Source: Paralvinella palmiformis
Taxonomy: Eukaryota > Annelida > Polychaeta > Terebellida > Alvinellidae
DNA: 64,000 nt
NCBI GenBank assembly: GCA_025642065.1
Contig: JAODUP010000274.1
Location: 62,001 to 126,000, forward strand
Direction: 5' to 3'
Program-made: the position numbers and the translations under genes
Notes under the pieces: generated by a model
Told to the model about the DNA's origin: nothing
Databases searched by the model: none
The model's input: only the letters and a program-made list of their open reading frames with translations
In this document: piece after piece, positions 1 to 13,394 of the stretch
Position numbering within the stretch: position 1 is the stretch's first letter
Layout of the letters: each line of letters begins with the position of its first letter

Positions 1-1021
1 ATGAGATACGTGGACGTGAGCAGTGGAGAACCGCTGTTAATGGGTTGGTATTGCGTCGGTATTATGTTACATACCAAACAACACAAATGTAACAACCAAA
101 AACCTGACTCAGTGACTGAGTATCAAAGTGATTTGATCACCAGTTTGACTTTCCGACCAGCTACGTCATGTTTTTTTCTGTTGCCCTTTTTACAGAAGAC
201 TCCCAGCTCACGTTATTGATTTAACATATACGATAACAACATTTGTTTACAATTAACAACCTTTTGCTCAGACTAAGTGTAGACTGTAGCTTGTATAATG
301 TATTTAATCCTGAAATTTCTTTAATAGTTTCTGACGGTGTTAGTGCTTTGTAGCGGATGTTTTATTGAGCTTATTTTACTAAATTTAATCATTCACACAC
401 AATACAATTGAGTATTATGTATACAAAAAAGTATTAGAATAAAGAAGGCAAACTTGGGACAGGTTTGGTCATAACGACTTCCAGGCAATTTCTCAACGCA
501 CCTATAAATATAAATTATAATGGTTCATTTGGTATCAAATGAAAATTTAGAATGTTGAAGTTATGACACAGGATGTTTCAGTTTGCTAGTCTTGATTTTG
601 TGATGCCTATGGGTCTTGCGAAGAGGTGACCGTCAGGTAACTTCAGGCACTAGTCTGAACGGTAGTCATGTAATTTCGGGCAGCCAATAATTCAGCTAAA
701 ATCACTCTTATTTAAGTACAATATATTTTTACATTATTATATTGAAGCATTATTAATTAATACATTCACACTAAATAAAGATTCAAAAATCTACTTGTGT
801 GATAGAAATAGGTATGAAAAAAGACGGGACGATTTGTTTTTTCGTTTGTTTGCTAACGAGATGACGGACACATGTCGCCACACTCTCACATGTCTTGAAA
901 TATTGTATGTAAACAGGAAAACGTGCTTCATTATACGAAATGAAAAGGGGCAATCTTTTTATTGGTGCAAGATATACGTAGCTGTGAGTGAGTTCTGAAG
1001 CTTGAATGAAGTCAAAACAAG

Positions 1022-1115
1022 GTTGTCCAAAGTTACCCGCCTGCCTAAAGTTTGGTCGCCAACTAAAAGTTGTCCAAAGTTACCCGCCTGCCTAAAGTTT
1101 GGTCGCCAACTAAAA
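1022..1115. repeat. 47-bp unit in two tandem copies
   Basis: Two adjacent, apparently identical 47-bp units (1022-1068 and 1069-1115) begin GTTGTCCAAAGTTACC. The last part of the unit (CACCAACTAAAAGTCAT-like) recurs once more just downstream, to about 1142. It has no coding potential and looks like a recent local duplication. Confidence 0.85.
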
Positions 1116-3927
1116 GTCATTTCATCACCAACTAAAAGTCATAGCAGTGATAATTAATAGATACGTAACTATCAATTGACAGAAATGGGACAAGAATGTA
1201 CAACTGAATAAAATGGTTTAATAAAGGCAGCACAAGTAAAAATTGCATAGACTAGTTATATAAGATACAGAGGGCCCACTCATATGTGGACATCATTTTA
1301 ACAACTCCTTAGCCGAAATAACCCCTGCTATCAATTAAGACCTTGATTTAGTAATAATATCCTGTGATTTATTGAATTTTGGGCAACAATATTGCAAGGT
1401 CACACTGTTGGAAATTGTATTTTGTATTAAAGTAGGTACATGGCCTCTGTGTGGAGCACTTGGATTAATTTATACAAATTTAGAGACTGCATGTATATAC
1501 ATGGGCATATGTTCGATATATTTGCTGAATTCCTTGTGCTGCTGACATATATATAAATATATATAGAACTGAATTGATTTCTAAAATTTTCAGCATTATT
1601 TATACATAATAGCGTATGTTTTCTCTCAAAAAGCCCTGCCAGCCCATTTGATAAATTATTAAAAAGTAATTGAAACACAAAACTGTTGGTGAAAATTAGC
1701 TTGAATGTCATTATATATATACTTTTAAACATATAATATGTATTAACATTATAATATAGAGTAAATAAAAAACTTAATATTTGTATATATGATTTAGAAT
1801 AATTAATGATGGCAACAAAAAAGCTTCCAGTAGGCAATGAGAGACTTATTCACCCTCCTTATAAAAAGACTATTTATTGTTATTCACCCCTATTAAAAGG
1901 GACTATTCGCCTTTGTTGTGTTATGTAATACAATTATATATATATACACCAGATAGTTAACTTTCGCCACCAAGAGTCCAGCTTGGTGGATGGGCAAGCA
2001 CAGTTGATTGCAGACGAAAAATGGAAGGAGTGTAACACATAAATATAAAAATTAGCAGACAAAGTTCTTTGCATTGCAGAATCATAATGTTGTGAATGAA
2101 TTGGATTGAAATTAACTACTCCGTGAGATCAGCAAGACCTGTTTACAAATCATGCACGTGAATTTAAACTGCTGCTGTATACCGGTATATGTTTGCAGGT
2201 CTTGTCTATCTATGGTTGTTTTTGATTTGGTAATATATTGTATTTTAACTATTTTGTAATTAATGGATTGGCAATGGTTCCCTAGGACAAATATAAAATG
2301 GGGCAAAACTAACTGACGGAAGAATAAAAATGAGGGCGAATGGTCCAGTTCCCTTATTCTTAGTCATCTAGTTAACATGATAGGGTATTTTATTGAACTG
2401 TGAGAGTTTTTATAACCATTGGCTTAATGAGTTAATGCCTAAATGCACTGCTCTTTATTCTGTTATCGTTTCACATACAATGTCAAAATGTAAATAAATA
2501 CCAAATACATATTTTCATTGACTGCATGATTGATTCCATTCTGATATTTAGAGGTCTAACAGTTTGGTGACATCCTTTGGTGGTTCCTGCCTGTCTTAAC
2601 CTTGAGACTTCATCATGATGTTTAATACTTCACTGTACTCTACCAAATATGATAATTGGTTCTGTTTTAATTTTAAAGTACAACACACAATAAACTTAGA
2701 AACAAAATATCAACATGCATAAATTCCATAATTGCCAATATTTCACACTAACACTCATATACAACCTTTCCAGTATGGAATAAAGTAGATGACCCCTTAC
2801 AAAAAGTAGGCAGCAGCTTACCTGTAGTTGCCTGTAAAAATAGCACAATGCTATTGCTGGATGGAGGCAGAGGTGTTCTGAAGGACTGGCGGTGGGGTAG
2901 TGGTAATCACACTAACACAGTAGTGGCATATTTGGTGCATTCTAGGCCACTTTTTCGGACATTGCCTGCTACTGAAAAGGCTGCATATAATTATCTAACA
3001 ACTTCGATCTTCATACTTGGCCCCCTTATTTTTTTATTAATTTAGAACCCTTGTCATGAAATAAAGTCATGTTTTGCTAAAATTTCTTATTCCATATATA
3101 GGTCATGCTTTCACATATTGTTAAATAATTAGACTTACAGTTTTACTAAATTAAGTAGTGAATAAATTGAATTAAAGTGAACATGTTTAAAATCTGTGAT
3201 AAAATTATATTTGTTACATAAATATTATATGTGATTACTGGTACTTTTGTGTGAGAAAAAAGTATCCCATTACATGTCTTTCATAATCTTCTGTGATTAC
3301 GTTGCTAAAAAACAAATTTTCTCTTACATGCAGTGTTGAATTTTATTATTTGCGTGGCTATCTAATAAACATGCAATTTTGCGCCATCTCTGATCAATTG
3401 TAGCCATAACTTTTATCTAAGTACTCCTGTGGCTTGTTAGTTGGTAGCATAATGGCACATCTCATCCAGTGATTTATTATATGGTGTGTGGGGATTTAAA
3501 CCATCAATAATTGTGACACGTCTCCACTGACATTTTCTCATGTCTGAGATCACCCCAATAGATACACTGTGGAAGACAACTGGGAGTTCTTAAACTCTAG
3601 TTCAAACAACCAGTTTGGTCTTCCTGTTTCTCATCTGTCACAGGTGCACTCAGAAATGATTGTGAAGCTCTTTTATTAAAAGTAAAAGGCTGTCTGCCAT
3701 GTGAAAGACATTTTGACAATCCAGATGAACATTACTTATTAACTAACCTAATGTGGTAAACCAGTAGTGCAGTTAGTCACAGAACTCCAGGATGGGGATT
3801 TCATTTTGGCTCATAAACATGAAGAGAAAAAAAATTGTGTTTAGAATAGAGATACATTTACAGTGAACAGCTTCCAAACTATTAACCAACAGACAAAAAA
3901 TTAATGTTTTGTTTGAATTGGTGAGAT

Positions 3928-3954
3928 TTATATATATATATATATATATATATA
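3928..3954. repeat. (TA)n microsatellite
   Basis: About 13 uninterrupted TA units in non-coding DNA. Confidence 0.9.
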
Positions 3955-4103
3955 AAATCAAGTGAGTTTCACCTACCCATAATCACTGACTCTATGGCCA
4001 TAAGCATTTATCTTGGATGAGTTTATATATTTTGTGTACGATACAGCCACATGTTTGTTTGCTAGCTTCTGGGTAGAGACAAATGAGGTTGCTTTTTTAT
4101 CTG

Positions 4104-4187
4104 GCTTTGACTTCGCATCATTACCTTTGGAGGTCGCTCTTAGCCTACTTTGTGCACAACAGTACCAGTAAAACATCAAACATCTGA
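4104..4187 (+). repeat. SINE family A, 3' fragment
   Basis: This matches the body and 3' part of the tRNA-derived SINE seen in full at 28920-29113 and 37018-37209. Shared blocks are CTTTGACTTCGC, CATTACCTTTGGAGGTCGCTC, a TAGCCTAC block, TTTGTGCACAA and GTAAAACATCAA. The tRNA-like head with A and B boxes is absent, as expected of a 5'-truncated or decayed copy. Confidence 0.7.
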
Positions 4188-6865
4188 GATGGTAAAAACT
4201 GCATAAACCAAGTGAGGTTCATATATTAGAACTAACCAACAGTGACTATATTCTTACAAAAACGAGAACTGATTTTGTGCACAGGTGCATTTGGGACATC
4301 CAAAATTGACTTTGTTTACATTTTGAACAATAGTTTTATCTGAACTGGATGGAGATGGACACAAAATTATTTGGTAACTATCTCATCAAAAAGATTTAAA
4401 CGACCAGTTTACATCTTATGATATCGCCAGTTAGCTATTTGGTTCTATGTGCTTATTTGTGCATGTGGCTGCTTGGATTTATGCCAAGATTTTAATCTAT
4501 GTCACAGTGCAGAAACTATAAGCTTGTCATCACTTTTAATGATTCTGTGTGATGGTTGCATGGTCCACATTTGCCGTCTTGTTTGCATGTTAATTATCCA
4601 AGAATTCACAAAGAATATGAAACAGTGTTTATTAATAATCTCGAGGACACTGAATGGCCTAAATTGTGCCGATGTGTCGTTAAACAACATTCATCCTTCT
4701 TGTTAATAATCTCTAATCTGTTGTAAGATATTGAAATCCTTCCATTTATTTGATTCATTGGTTTTTTCTTACAGGTAAATTCTGGTAAAGCCTCTTTGTC
4801 CTTGTGATAGAATGTGACTACGTCTTGTAAGTGTAATTTGTCATAAGCCTTTTTGTAATAATTGATACTGTTCAGTTTCGGCCATTAAATATTTATCTGA
4901 TATGGTAGGTGGCTATTTGATACATGTTCCTACGTTTGATGTAATGTTGTCCCTTATTGTTACTAATCGGCACTCTGATAGCACACTGGAGTTTGAATAT
5001 GGCTCACCCTTGTGTGGGATGTTTCTCTGAGGAGTCACCCCCAATGACACGTGTCCAGGCTGTTATCAGCTCTGAGGGTAAACAAATCAACCAACCAACC
5101 ACCTTTATTATTTATGAAATATCTAATCCAGTGTGGTAATTAGTACAATTAGTACAACACCATCTGATACAGGATCATTATAGAAGTTGTTAGCTAAACC
5201 AAGTTATTACTTTACAGGTTAAAGTCAAGTCAAATACCTTTTATTATACCCACAAGTGCATACTAGAGATCATCATTGTAACAAAACAAGTAATAACATA
5301 CAAGCTTATTGGTCACTTACATATATCTGAGCTTGAGAACAAGTACTACCTGTATTTCATTTATATAAAAGAGAGCTTATCTTGTTCCATATAGCATTTA
5401 CAAAATTGGCAAAATTTTGATTGGCATTCTTCATAATATACATAAATTTATCAGATGTATTTAAAAGTGAAATTTAAATATTTATTTGAAATTTTCAGGT
5501 AGAATTTTTTTCTTTCTGTTCGATATTTTGAGCATACACACAAAATGAATTTCATCCTATGTGGTCCTCACGGGATCTATTTTGCCTAAATACATTTTGT
5601 TCATCTACGAAAAGGTCTAAGAACTCACAGTATTCAAATTCTGGAATTCAAAAAAACAGAGTATAGTTTGGAAACATTGCTGAGAAGACTAATACCTTGG
5701 TAAAGCAGACTATTGGTTACCTAATCTTCTGGACTTGAACATATTTACTGTAAGTCAATCTACTCTGTTTGCTTGGCGTTTTCATTCAAGTTCCCTCTTC
5801 CTGCACATTAGCATGTCACAGTTAGGGATCGAACTTTCTGAAGACTATGACGTTGAGAATGGATTCCCATCTTGCAACTTAAACATAATTAGTGAGGACA
5901 AATTAGTGCATAATTTAGCACCAGTTATAAAATATTAAATGGACGGTAAAACAAAGTTACAAAATATTACATTGTTAAAAATGTAATATACTAGATATAA
6001 AAACAAATCAGAAAAGGGTAAACACTAAAATGTGCCAGGAAAAAAATGCATTTTCAGTAACTTTATGAAAGTGTTCGCAGTTATGGGCCATAGTACATTC
6101 CACCACTTGGCTGTTGAACTCAGAAATTTAGCTCACCATCAGAAACTGTTTTAGACTGTGTAACCAATAGTGTCACTGAATCCATGGATCTTAGCACTCC
6201 TCTAGGTTGGTGCACCTTTAACATGTCCAATGTATATCCTGCAGTCTGTCCCTATAGGGCATTTTATATGAGCATCGGGATTTTAAACTACACTCGATAA
6301 TTAACAGGCAATAACTTAAGTGCACGTCTTTCAGTACTGGTGGTACAATTTCTCTCTAGTGTGATTTCATGGCTACAGTCCATGTCCCAGTGTTCTTGTA
6401 CACTGCAGATTGTTACAGTAGCCAAACATGATGTTTACAAGTCCGTTGACTCGTGATTGAGATACATTACTTGTCAGATAATGCTTTATGTACTCAGTGC
6501 TGTGGAGTTAGGTAATATTCAGATCTACTGAACACTGTTTAACTGTTCCTCCATGTTCATAGCAAACTCTGAGACAACACCTAAGTGTAATACTATTCAC
6601 CTTGTGTCGCATCAATGTCATCTACCTGCACAGTAATGTTTTCCTTTTGCACGGCATTCTGCTTGGACCTCGGTTATGTCACTCCAAAGAACTGACCGGT
6701 TCCATTAAAATGGTATTGTTAATATAAATTCAAGTGTGGCTATTATGAGCAGCTTAATATATACCATGCGATGAAGGTATTAGAAATGAAATAGGATGAC
6801 TAGGCTGCTTTGTATCATCAAACAACCAATTGGCACATAACATTCTTTTCTTGACATCTTTTCAG

Positions 6866-7878
6866 AATTTCCGCGTTTTGGCTATCTGTGTTAGACATCA
6901 GAGCATAACCAAATCAGCACCATGTCTGACGAACATCGGAGGAATCGTGAGGATGATCCCTTCTCCAACTTCCAGTTTGAGCCACCAAAGGGTCATGGCC
7001 GCTTCCGTGCCTTCACAAGAAGGAGCAAGTATAGAAATGTGGTCTCCGCACGTGACAAGCTCGGACCGAAGCTGGGCTCGAGTTCAAGTCTGGCTTCATT
7101 AACTGGTAATTACGTCGTCTTCTCCTGCCTCCACTATTTAACAGCTTTTAAAAAAATTCAATCTGGATTGAATTTCATACAACTGCTGGATATTTTTATG
7201 TGCTCATGCCATTAATTTTCCATCAGCATTACATCACAATTAAGGTTTTATGTAACTCCCAAAAGAAAGATTATCAAACAGTTTTAAAGCTATAATATAA
7301 AGTTATAACCTTGTTTTATGTCATGTGCTTTGATCTTGAAAATTTAAATTTAAACAAGCCGATGTCATGGGGTACATTTAACCATGACCAAGATTATACA
7401 CACATATATATGTATATTGTGTGTGTTATGCTGTTTAGGAATCTTCATTGTGATATATGTCCAGACAACAGTTACTCATGTTATGTATACCTACTATTTG
7501 CATATTTAGTGTATGTAGACCTTAAAATAGATAATGACCATTAGCTGTCGGAAGTAACTTTAATGTATGCGCATTGGGACAAAATTTGTGTGGCTAGTAA
7601 CTGTTAATAATTGAAGCATCCTTGTCAGTTATTATAATTCTCAAAGGATTTGGAAGAGTATAAAATATTTAGATGTTCCAGATAGATATAACTACCATGG
7701 TCAACTCCCGAATTTGTGAGAAAATATGTAATTTAAAATTAGTGATTTTTAAAGAATATATTCCAAATTTCATATCAGAAAATATTTTATGGAATGTTTG
7801 TGTTGATAAATGGAAAAATATATTACGAAGGCAGTTACTACTGTGTCACCAAAAAGTATTTATTGTATATATTGTCAA

Positions 7879-7914
<36 letters not shown>

Positions 7915-9048
7915 AGTCTATCTCCACTATAACATGGTGACTTGGATTCATATGTTAAACCGCATATCCATTTAAAGATTTTACTAACATTTTATAAATC
8001 TATCAAAAACGTGGTACCTGAATACCTGTATGAACTGGTGTCCATCAGATAGTCATCTGGAAAACTCAGGTCATCCAGTCAGATACTATTGCAGGTGACT
8101 GTGTCTCGGCTCGAGTCATATGGGGAATATGAGTTGAGTAATGCAACCCCCACTTTGTGGAATAGGTTGCCAGTGGATATTAGGAATGCGTCGTTTCTTA
8201 AAAATTATAAAATCATTTCTAAAAACACACCTGCTTAAGGTTGCTTTCACAGATAAATCTCTTGTTGGGTTTTTATAGATATATTGTTTGGTGTATCATT
8301 GTACAACACCTTTGAATGGGGGCTCTTCACTAAATAGACATTATTATTATTATGGAGTTACAATTTGAATATGATATGACATTAGGGTGGATAACTTGTC
8401 CTTTTATAGTGACATTTTGATGAAACTTCGTAAATAATAGGGAGCCAATTTTGCCAGTTTAATCCACATGTAAGTTCCTACTCACTGTTGAGCAAATCCT
8501 GAAACATTACACGAAATGGGCCAGTTATAACAACTTGATAGTCAATATGATGCAAATGTCACACATAAGAATCCTACTCGTTCAGTGTGCACATCAAAGA
8601 CAATTACATCAAAGGGGCCAATTATGGAGTTGATAATTGGAGATTGAAATAAAAATGCAAAAGAGGAAAACACTATTTTAGGTCAAATCTTAGCAACAAA
8701 TAATGTTATTGTTGATTTTTTTTTAATATAGGGAAGGTTAAATTAATTTTGTGGGCTTAATCAATTCCAAATTAATCAGTTGTGATGCTAAAAAATTCCA
8801 ATTATGGGTTTGGAATTGGCCATAAATTTCAGGATTGAATTGACCTCACATCTGCCATAGGTCATGGAGTGCATTATAAATGGAGCATCGTGAGCAATTG
8901 TTGGGTAGCATGAGACAACAAATGATTTACATGGACTTTGTGGACTTACTGCAGATAATTACTAAAATGTTAAGATAATCAGTCCAAATAATCAGGAACC
9001 AGGCACCTCTTTAGTGGTTTACTCAACAACAATATAGCAGGCCTAGGC

Positions 9049-9087
<39 letters not shown>

Positions 9088-10176
9088 TTATCATTTTAAA
9101 ATATGAGTGCATGTTTTAATTTCTTACATGATGTTTTTTGTTTGTTTTTGGGGCTTCTATTTTTCTCTTATTTGTTTTAGTATTCTGAATTATACGAAAT
9201 AATAATAATAATAATAAAGTGTCCTTAGAAGCAGGAGAGATTCAAACACACTGCAATTAAATTATAATATGAACAATATAATCATTGTATAATAATTGAA
9301 AGATATATTCAAACTAATCAATTATATTTTAACAGACTACGACATCCTACAATGTGTTAGATATACTATAGTAGACTATAACATAATACTACATAAAGCT
9401 ATGATATACTACAATAGACCATGACATACTACATTAAGCTATAGCTTACTACAGTAGGCTATGATGTACTTTTGACATATTGCAATCTATGTCTTATGTT
9501 TTCACATAAATCTGCAGTTAGAACAAGGTGGATAAAAGTGTTTTTTTTCTGTTCTGCATCTTTAGGTTCTACCCAGAATCTTCTCGATCCAGCAAAGATG
9601 ATGTCGATGCAGGAGGATGCCCATTCACGAAGGATATCCACGGAAGTGATGAAGAACAGGCTTTATGAGTCAGTGGTGACTTCACCAAGGAAACGTCGCT
9701 TTTCAATGCGTGTAGACTATGGAATGTCCAGGAGTGACGTGGTAGATCCCCAGGCCTATGCGAGAATGGTGCAGTCACTTCCAGTGTCGCCGGCGCACAG
9801 TCAGTCGATCACGCCGGCACACAGCCCGACTTCAAACAGTCGTTACATGTTCGGCTTCTTCTCACGGGGAGCCACTCCGCACTGCATGACTCCAGAGGAG
9901 CTGGTCGAAGATGAAATGTCTGAAATGGAATGTGAAGATGCACACTGGAAAGGCCTGGCATGTTTGTTCAAGCCGCAGCCAAGGTACATCCCCGGTGCCC
10001 GATATAGTCATGGCTTTGAAGAGAACATGGAATGTGATGAACAGCAGGGCAGGGAGTCTCCATTACTTCCACCACCAGAGTATCCTGGCATTCTTCTGAA
10101 GACAGTTCCTCGGGCGAGGAAACGAGCACCGTCACCCGATCAGGACATGAATGGGGAGGAGCCTACAGATGTTTGA
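6866..10176 (+). CDS. Unrecognised 264-aa basic, Ser/Pro-rich protein, two coding exons
   Basis: The two coding exons are 6922-7105 and 9566-10176. The start at 6922 sits in a good context (AGCACCATGT), and an acceptor at 6864-6865 (TTTTCAG) implies that 6866-6921 is 5' UTR. The donor TG|GTAATT and acceptor TTTAG|GT join in phase to give 264 residues. I do not recognise the family and see no membrane segment or signal peptide. Residues 1-50 are rich in Arg and Lys. RRIS (83-86) and RRFS (105-108) fit basophilic kinase sites, and a duplicated SPAHS/TPAHSP stretch (136-149) offers proline-directed phosphosites. An acidic run follows (172-186), and the end is basic and proline-rich (KRAPSP). The composition suggests a largely disordered, phosphorylated regulatory or cytoskeletal/nuclear protein; that is inference only. 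The gene model rests on the open exons, clean splice sites and exon base composition richer in GC than the flanks. Confidence 0.75.
7882..7913. repeat. (TG)n microsatellite in the intron of the 264-aa gene
   Basis: About 16 TG units. The stretch is long enough to be polymorphic between individuals. Confidence 0.9.
7980..8356 (+). mobile_element. LINE 3' terminus (CR1/Jockey-like), 5'-truncated
   Basis: Broken reading frames on the + strand resemble the extreme C-terminus of many non-LTR retrotransposon polyproteins: a VVPEYLYEL motif, a PTLWNRLPVDIRNA motif, then a LKNYK helix. It is followed by a short 3' UTR (CAACACCTTTGAATGG) and a (ATT)n tail at 8340-8354. In-frame stops show that it is dead. 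The same tail type occurs at 31050-31385, and a related one at 19505-19850. Confidence 0.7.
8600..8857. mobile_element. Diverged hAT-type miniature element (probable)
   Basis: The right end, GAATTGACCTCACATCTG, resembles the terminal repeat of the elements at 24281-24583 and 42266-42579, and internal AATTCCAA/TTGGAATT blocks recur. The left end is too diverged to fix, and I could not confirm a target duplication. Confidence 0.4.
9049..9087. repeat. Compound (TA)n(GA)n microsatellite
   Basis: About 12 TA units run directly into about 8 GA units, inside the intron of the 264-aa gene. Confidence 0.9.
9346..9470. repeat. Degenerate minisatellite just before coding exon 2
   Basis: A loose tandem array of an about 23-25-bp unit (core CTATGATATACTACAATAG) repeats five to six times. 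It ends about 95 bp before the exon 2 acceptor. Copies differ by point changes and small indels. Confidence 0.6.
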
Positions 10177-10985
10177 TCATAGCAATTTAATTTAGATAAT
10201 GTGAGAACTGTCTGCATCCTAGGAAGATGAATTTTGTGCATACTGGTCATGAAAATTATTTATTATCTGATGCCTGAATGAGGTATTCTGCTTCATTCAC
10301 TGTTGGATGCAGCCTGCCAATAATAGGTGCATAAAGGAAACAAGTACTGTCTGTTGCCTAAGCCTGTTGTACAACTGTTGCTTGACATACACCTGTTTCA
10401 CAGCTCTAGTGGATGCAGCTGCCTCTGGTCAGTGACGCTAGTCAGAGTGGCGCTCTATTTGTGTGTGTTCATCGGTCGATATGTCGAAATGTTCAGGTGC
10501 CCACCATATAGTCATAGTAGACGCGTGCCGTTTTTTACTCCCCGAGGCATAATGCGTCCAAATGAAAGTGTTCCTTCTGCCATCTCAGTCAGTTGCAATG
10601 CTCACACATGGACAGTGAGTTAGTTCTCATTAGCTAGGTGCTGGATTCCCTCTCCTGGCTGTGCAATCTGGCTGTGGATATACTCATCTGCCATTTGAAG
10701 TCGAGTTTCCACATCCCGGTGTTATTGTTGATAATTTTAATATGTGAGAAAGTTGACAAACTTAACCATCATTTAATATCAGAAAAATGCAAGGTGATGG
10801 CAAGTGTGGATCATGTTATTACTATTATTTTATTACAGTTATCATTTTTTGTTTTATTAATATTTTATTAAGTCAAATGTACTATTATTTGATTTGGTTC
10901 CAGTGAAATAAGTTGTCTGAATATAGTATGTAGTGTTGTATGTAGGTGTGTGTGTGTGTGTGTGTGTGTGTGAAATAAAGCACTG
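10177..10985 (+). other. Probable 3' UTR of the 264-aa gene with poly(A) signal
   Basis: This non-coding stretch follows the stop at 10174-10176. It ends with a (GT)n run (about 10946-10972) followed at once by AATAAA at 10974-10979. That is the first good poly(A) signal after the stop, implying a 3' UTR of roughly 800 nt. Confidence 0.5.
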
Positions 10986-12963
10986 ACTCAGAGAATTAAT
11001 AACTCTGGTTAAATCATTCAAGTGATTCATCAGGATATCTGAAGATAGAATAGGTGTTCTTCATAATATGACATGTAATATATGATGTGCAATCTGTGTT
11101 CGTGTCTGTGAGCATGCATGGGTGCCTATGTTTATTCACACCACTGTTGTGTTGATATGGTTAATACCTTATATTCTTTGAGTGTTTGGTGAGCATCATT
11201 TGTGTACACGATATTGGTTGGCATTTTTATCTAACGGTCGCTAGAGCTTACCTTTTACACTATTGGAATCCAGTATACATCAACGACAATTACTGAATTA
11301 GAGACACTTGACGTACTAGTCACATGTCGATGTTATGCAATGGATGTGATCCACATCTAAATCTCATGGTATCACAATGAGTGACAACACCATTGTGTCG
11401 AAATAATTTTGCATGAAGGTTCGTTTATGTAATGGATGAATTTCAGCTTCATGTAAATATATATGTACATGATTCCGCATCTGTATGTGTTTGTGTACAT
11501 ATGCAGAAATAAAACATTATGTGTTGATGTTTTAAATGGATATTTGGGTTTACCTGTAACAACATCAAAATCATTAATAATTAGTTGTGTTAATGATATC
11601 TTTGTAATGTACATATAGTATACTTGCATAACAATAATTGTGTGTGTGTGTGTGTATAAAATGTGTGAAAAAGCATTTAACAAGATGAATTAACTGTACT
11701 GACTAAATCAGTCATAACAATACAATTGAATGTTGTCCTAGGAGTTTGTTTAAATGCATTTATTTCTGTGTATATCTATATAAATGTACAGATGTCGGAC
11801 ACTGTGTCACATTCAGAACCTTATGAATAGTCTAGTAGTAAATCTGCACATGGTGATCATTTAAAATAATGTTAGATTAATACTCAAGCTGTAAGCTGTG
11901 CTGTTCTCTCTGCATCCAGCATATTACTTAGTAATCACTAGAGTTTGCCATTCGTATAGCTTGAATATCACCACATCCAATCAAAACTCGACACCTTTGT
12001 ACCTATAAGGACGACTAGCTGTAACAGTGTAGGTCAGTTACAGGTGAGCTTTATACATCCATGCTGGAGTTAGCATCTGATGTACAAATTGACAACAGTG
12101 TATTATTAAAAGGATGCAATTCCAGTGTACAGAGGATGGGTATCACACTGGATAAAAATGATCTCTTTTCATTCAAGTTGCATCGACTTGACACTCTCCA
12201 CGGGGACGTGAATAATCTCTGGATACTCCTGTGCCATAAAGGAATCCAAATAGTTATTCACCGCTCTCTGAACAAACCTGGATCGGAGGTTATTGTTATG
12301 TATATGTTGTTAGTACTGAATTAATTGTTTTAAGAAACTAATGACTGGAAAGTGATCATTGCTCTATTTCAGGTGAATGGGTTGGTGCAAATGCAAGCAA
12401 CTGTTCGAACTGCAGTTTATTTGTGTGTTCCAAGTGAATCTTGTCAATGTTTGAGTCATTTTGTTATTCTTAAGAATTTATAAAAATAATGTTCTTTGAG
12501 GAAAGACGTTTATTGAGCGTCATCAGTATACCATGGTTGATTTCGGCTTTGGCAATATGAGTGTATGTACTTCATGCAAAATGGATGTGATCTATGCTTT
12601 CGACTACTTCCAATGATTAATCAGTGATGCTATGCCGTTTGGAAATATGTGTCTCATCAGTTAGGCATGTCTTCTTAAGAACCTGCTGTGAAGAAATATT
12701 TATTATTGGCAAATCACTGTTAGGAGTGAATGATATAACAAATGTTGAATGCAGGTCGGTGTGACGAATTATTAACTGTGGATTGTTAACAATAGCAAAC
12801 ATTGTCTTTTTGAATGTCTATTGATAATAAAACGAGGAGATTCGGTGATTAGTCATTGTGGAGGATGAGAGGGAAGAGTGTGTGGAAAAATGAGATGACA
12901 AATCACTGGTCCATATTTTATATTTTGTTTCAGAGGAAAACTTTCTAAAACATTACACATATC

Positions 12964-13073
12964 TGAAGATTGTTTCATCTTTGACTTTGCCTCATTACCA
13001 TTGGAGGTCGCTCGGCCCATTTAGCCTATCTTGTGCACAAAAGTGGCCGTAAAACATCAGTCGTCATCATGAT
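12964..13073 (+). repeat. SINE family A, 3' part
   Basis: This matches the body of SINE-A (TTTCATCTTTGACTTTGCC, GGAGGTCGCTCGGCCCATTT, TGTGCACAAAAGTGGCCG, AAAACATCAGTC) and ends in a short TCATCATGAT tail. The tRNA-like head is missing. Confidence 0.8.
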
Positions 13074-13102
13074 CTAAAGAATTACAGCTTTGGTCTAACT
13101 CT

Positions 13103-13345
13103 AATAATAATAATATGTGATATTTATATAGTGCCCTATTCAGCTAGAAGCTACTCTAAGGTGCTTTACAATAATATTTACGATATTATTATCTCTGATT
13201 CAGACCTGTTCCCACCCAGCACCTATCTCCACTCCCAAAGGAGCATACAACACTTGCTGACATTATAGGAGCAAAGCGTTACTCAAACACATAGCCATCA
13301 CGTCCTGTCAGGTACTCATTCTTTTATGGATGAGTGAACCAGTAA
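13103..13345 (-). repeat. SINE family B, reversed, head missing
   Basis: The reverse complement matches the full copy at 41431-41748: a (TTA)n tail, GGTGCTTTACAATA-like and AGCAAAGCGTTACTC-like blocks, and a segment matching GGTTCACTCATCCATAAA. The tRNA-like promoter part is not visible. Confidence 0.8.
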
Positions 13346-13394
13346 CTACGGTACTATTGCATCTTGCTACTCTGTGAAGGTAAATGAGTAGGGC

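Larger units (their letters stand above)
1..6865. other. Non-coding stretch upstream of the first gene
   Basis: I see no supportable coding exon here. The short open frames are low-complexity or AT-rich, without a recognisable domain or paired splice sites. The stretch holds a 47-bp tandem duplication (1022-1115), a TA microsatellite near 3928-3954 and a 3' fragment of a tRNA-derived SINE (about 4104-4187). Promoter and 5' untranslated exons of the gene that follows probably lie here, because its coding exon is preceded by a splice acceptor at 6864-6865. Confidence 0.5.

Noticed and set aside
12061..12324. 87-codon + strand frame
   Set aside because: It has no domain, no suitable splice sites and AT-rich composition like the surrounding spacer.
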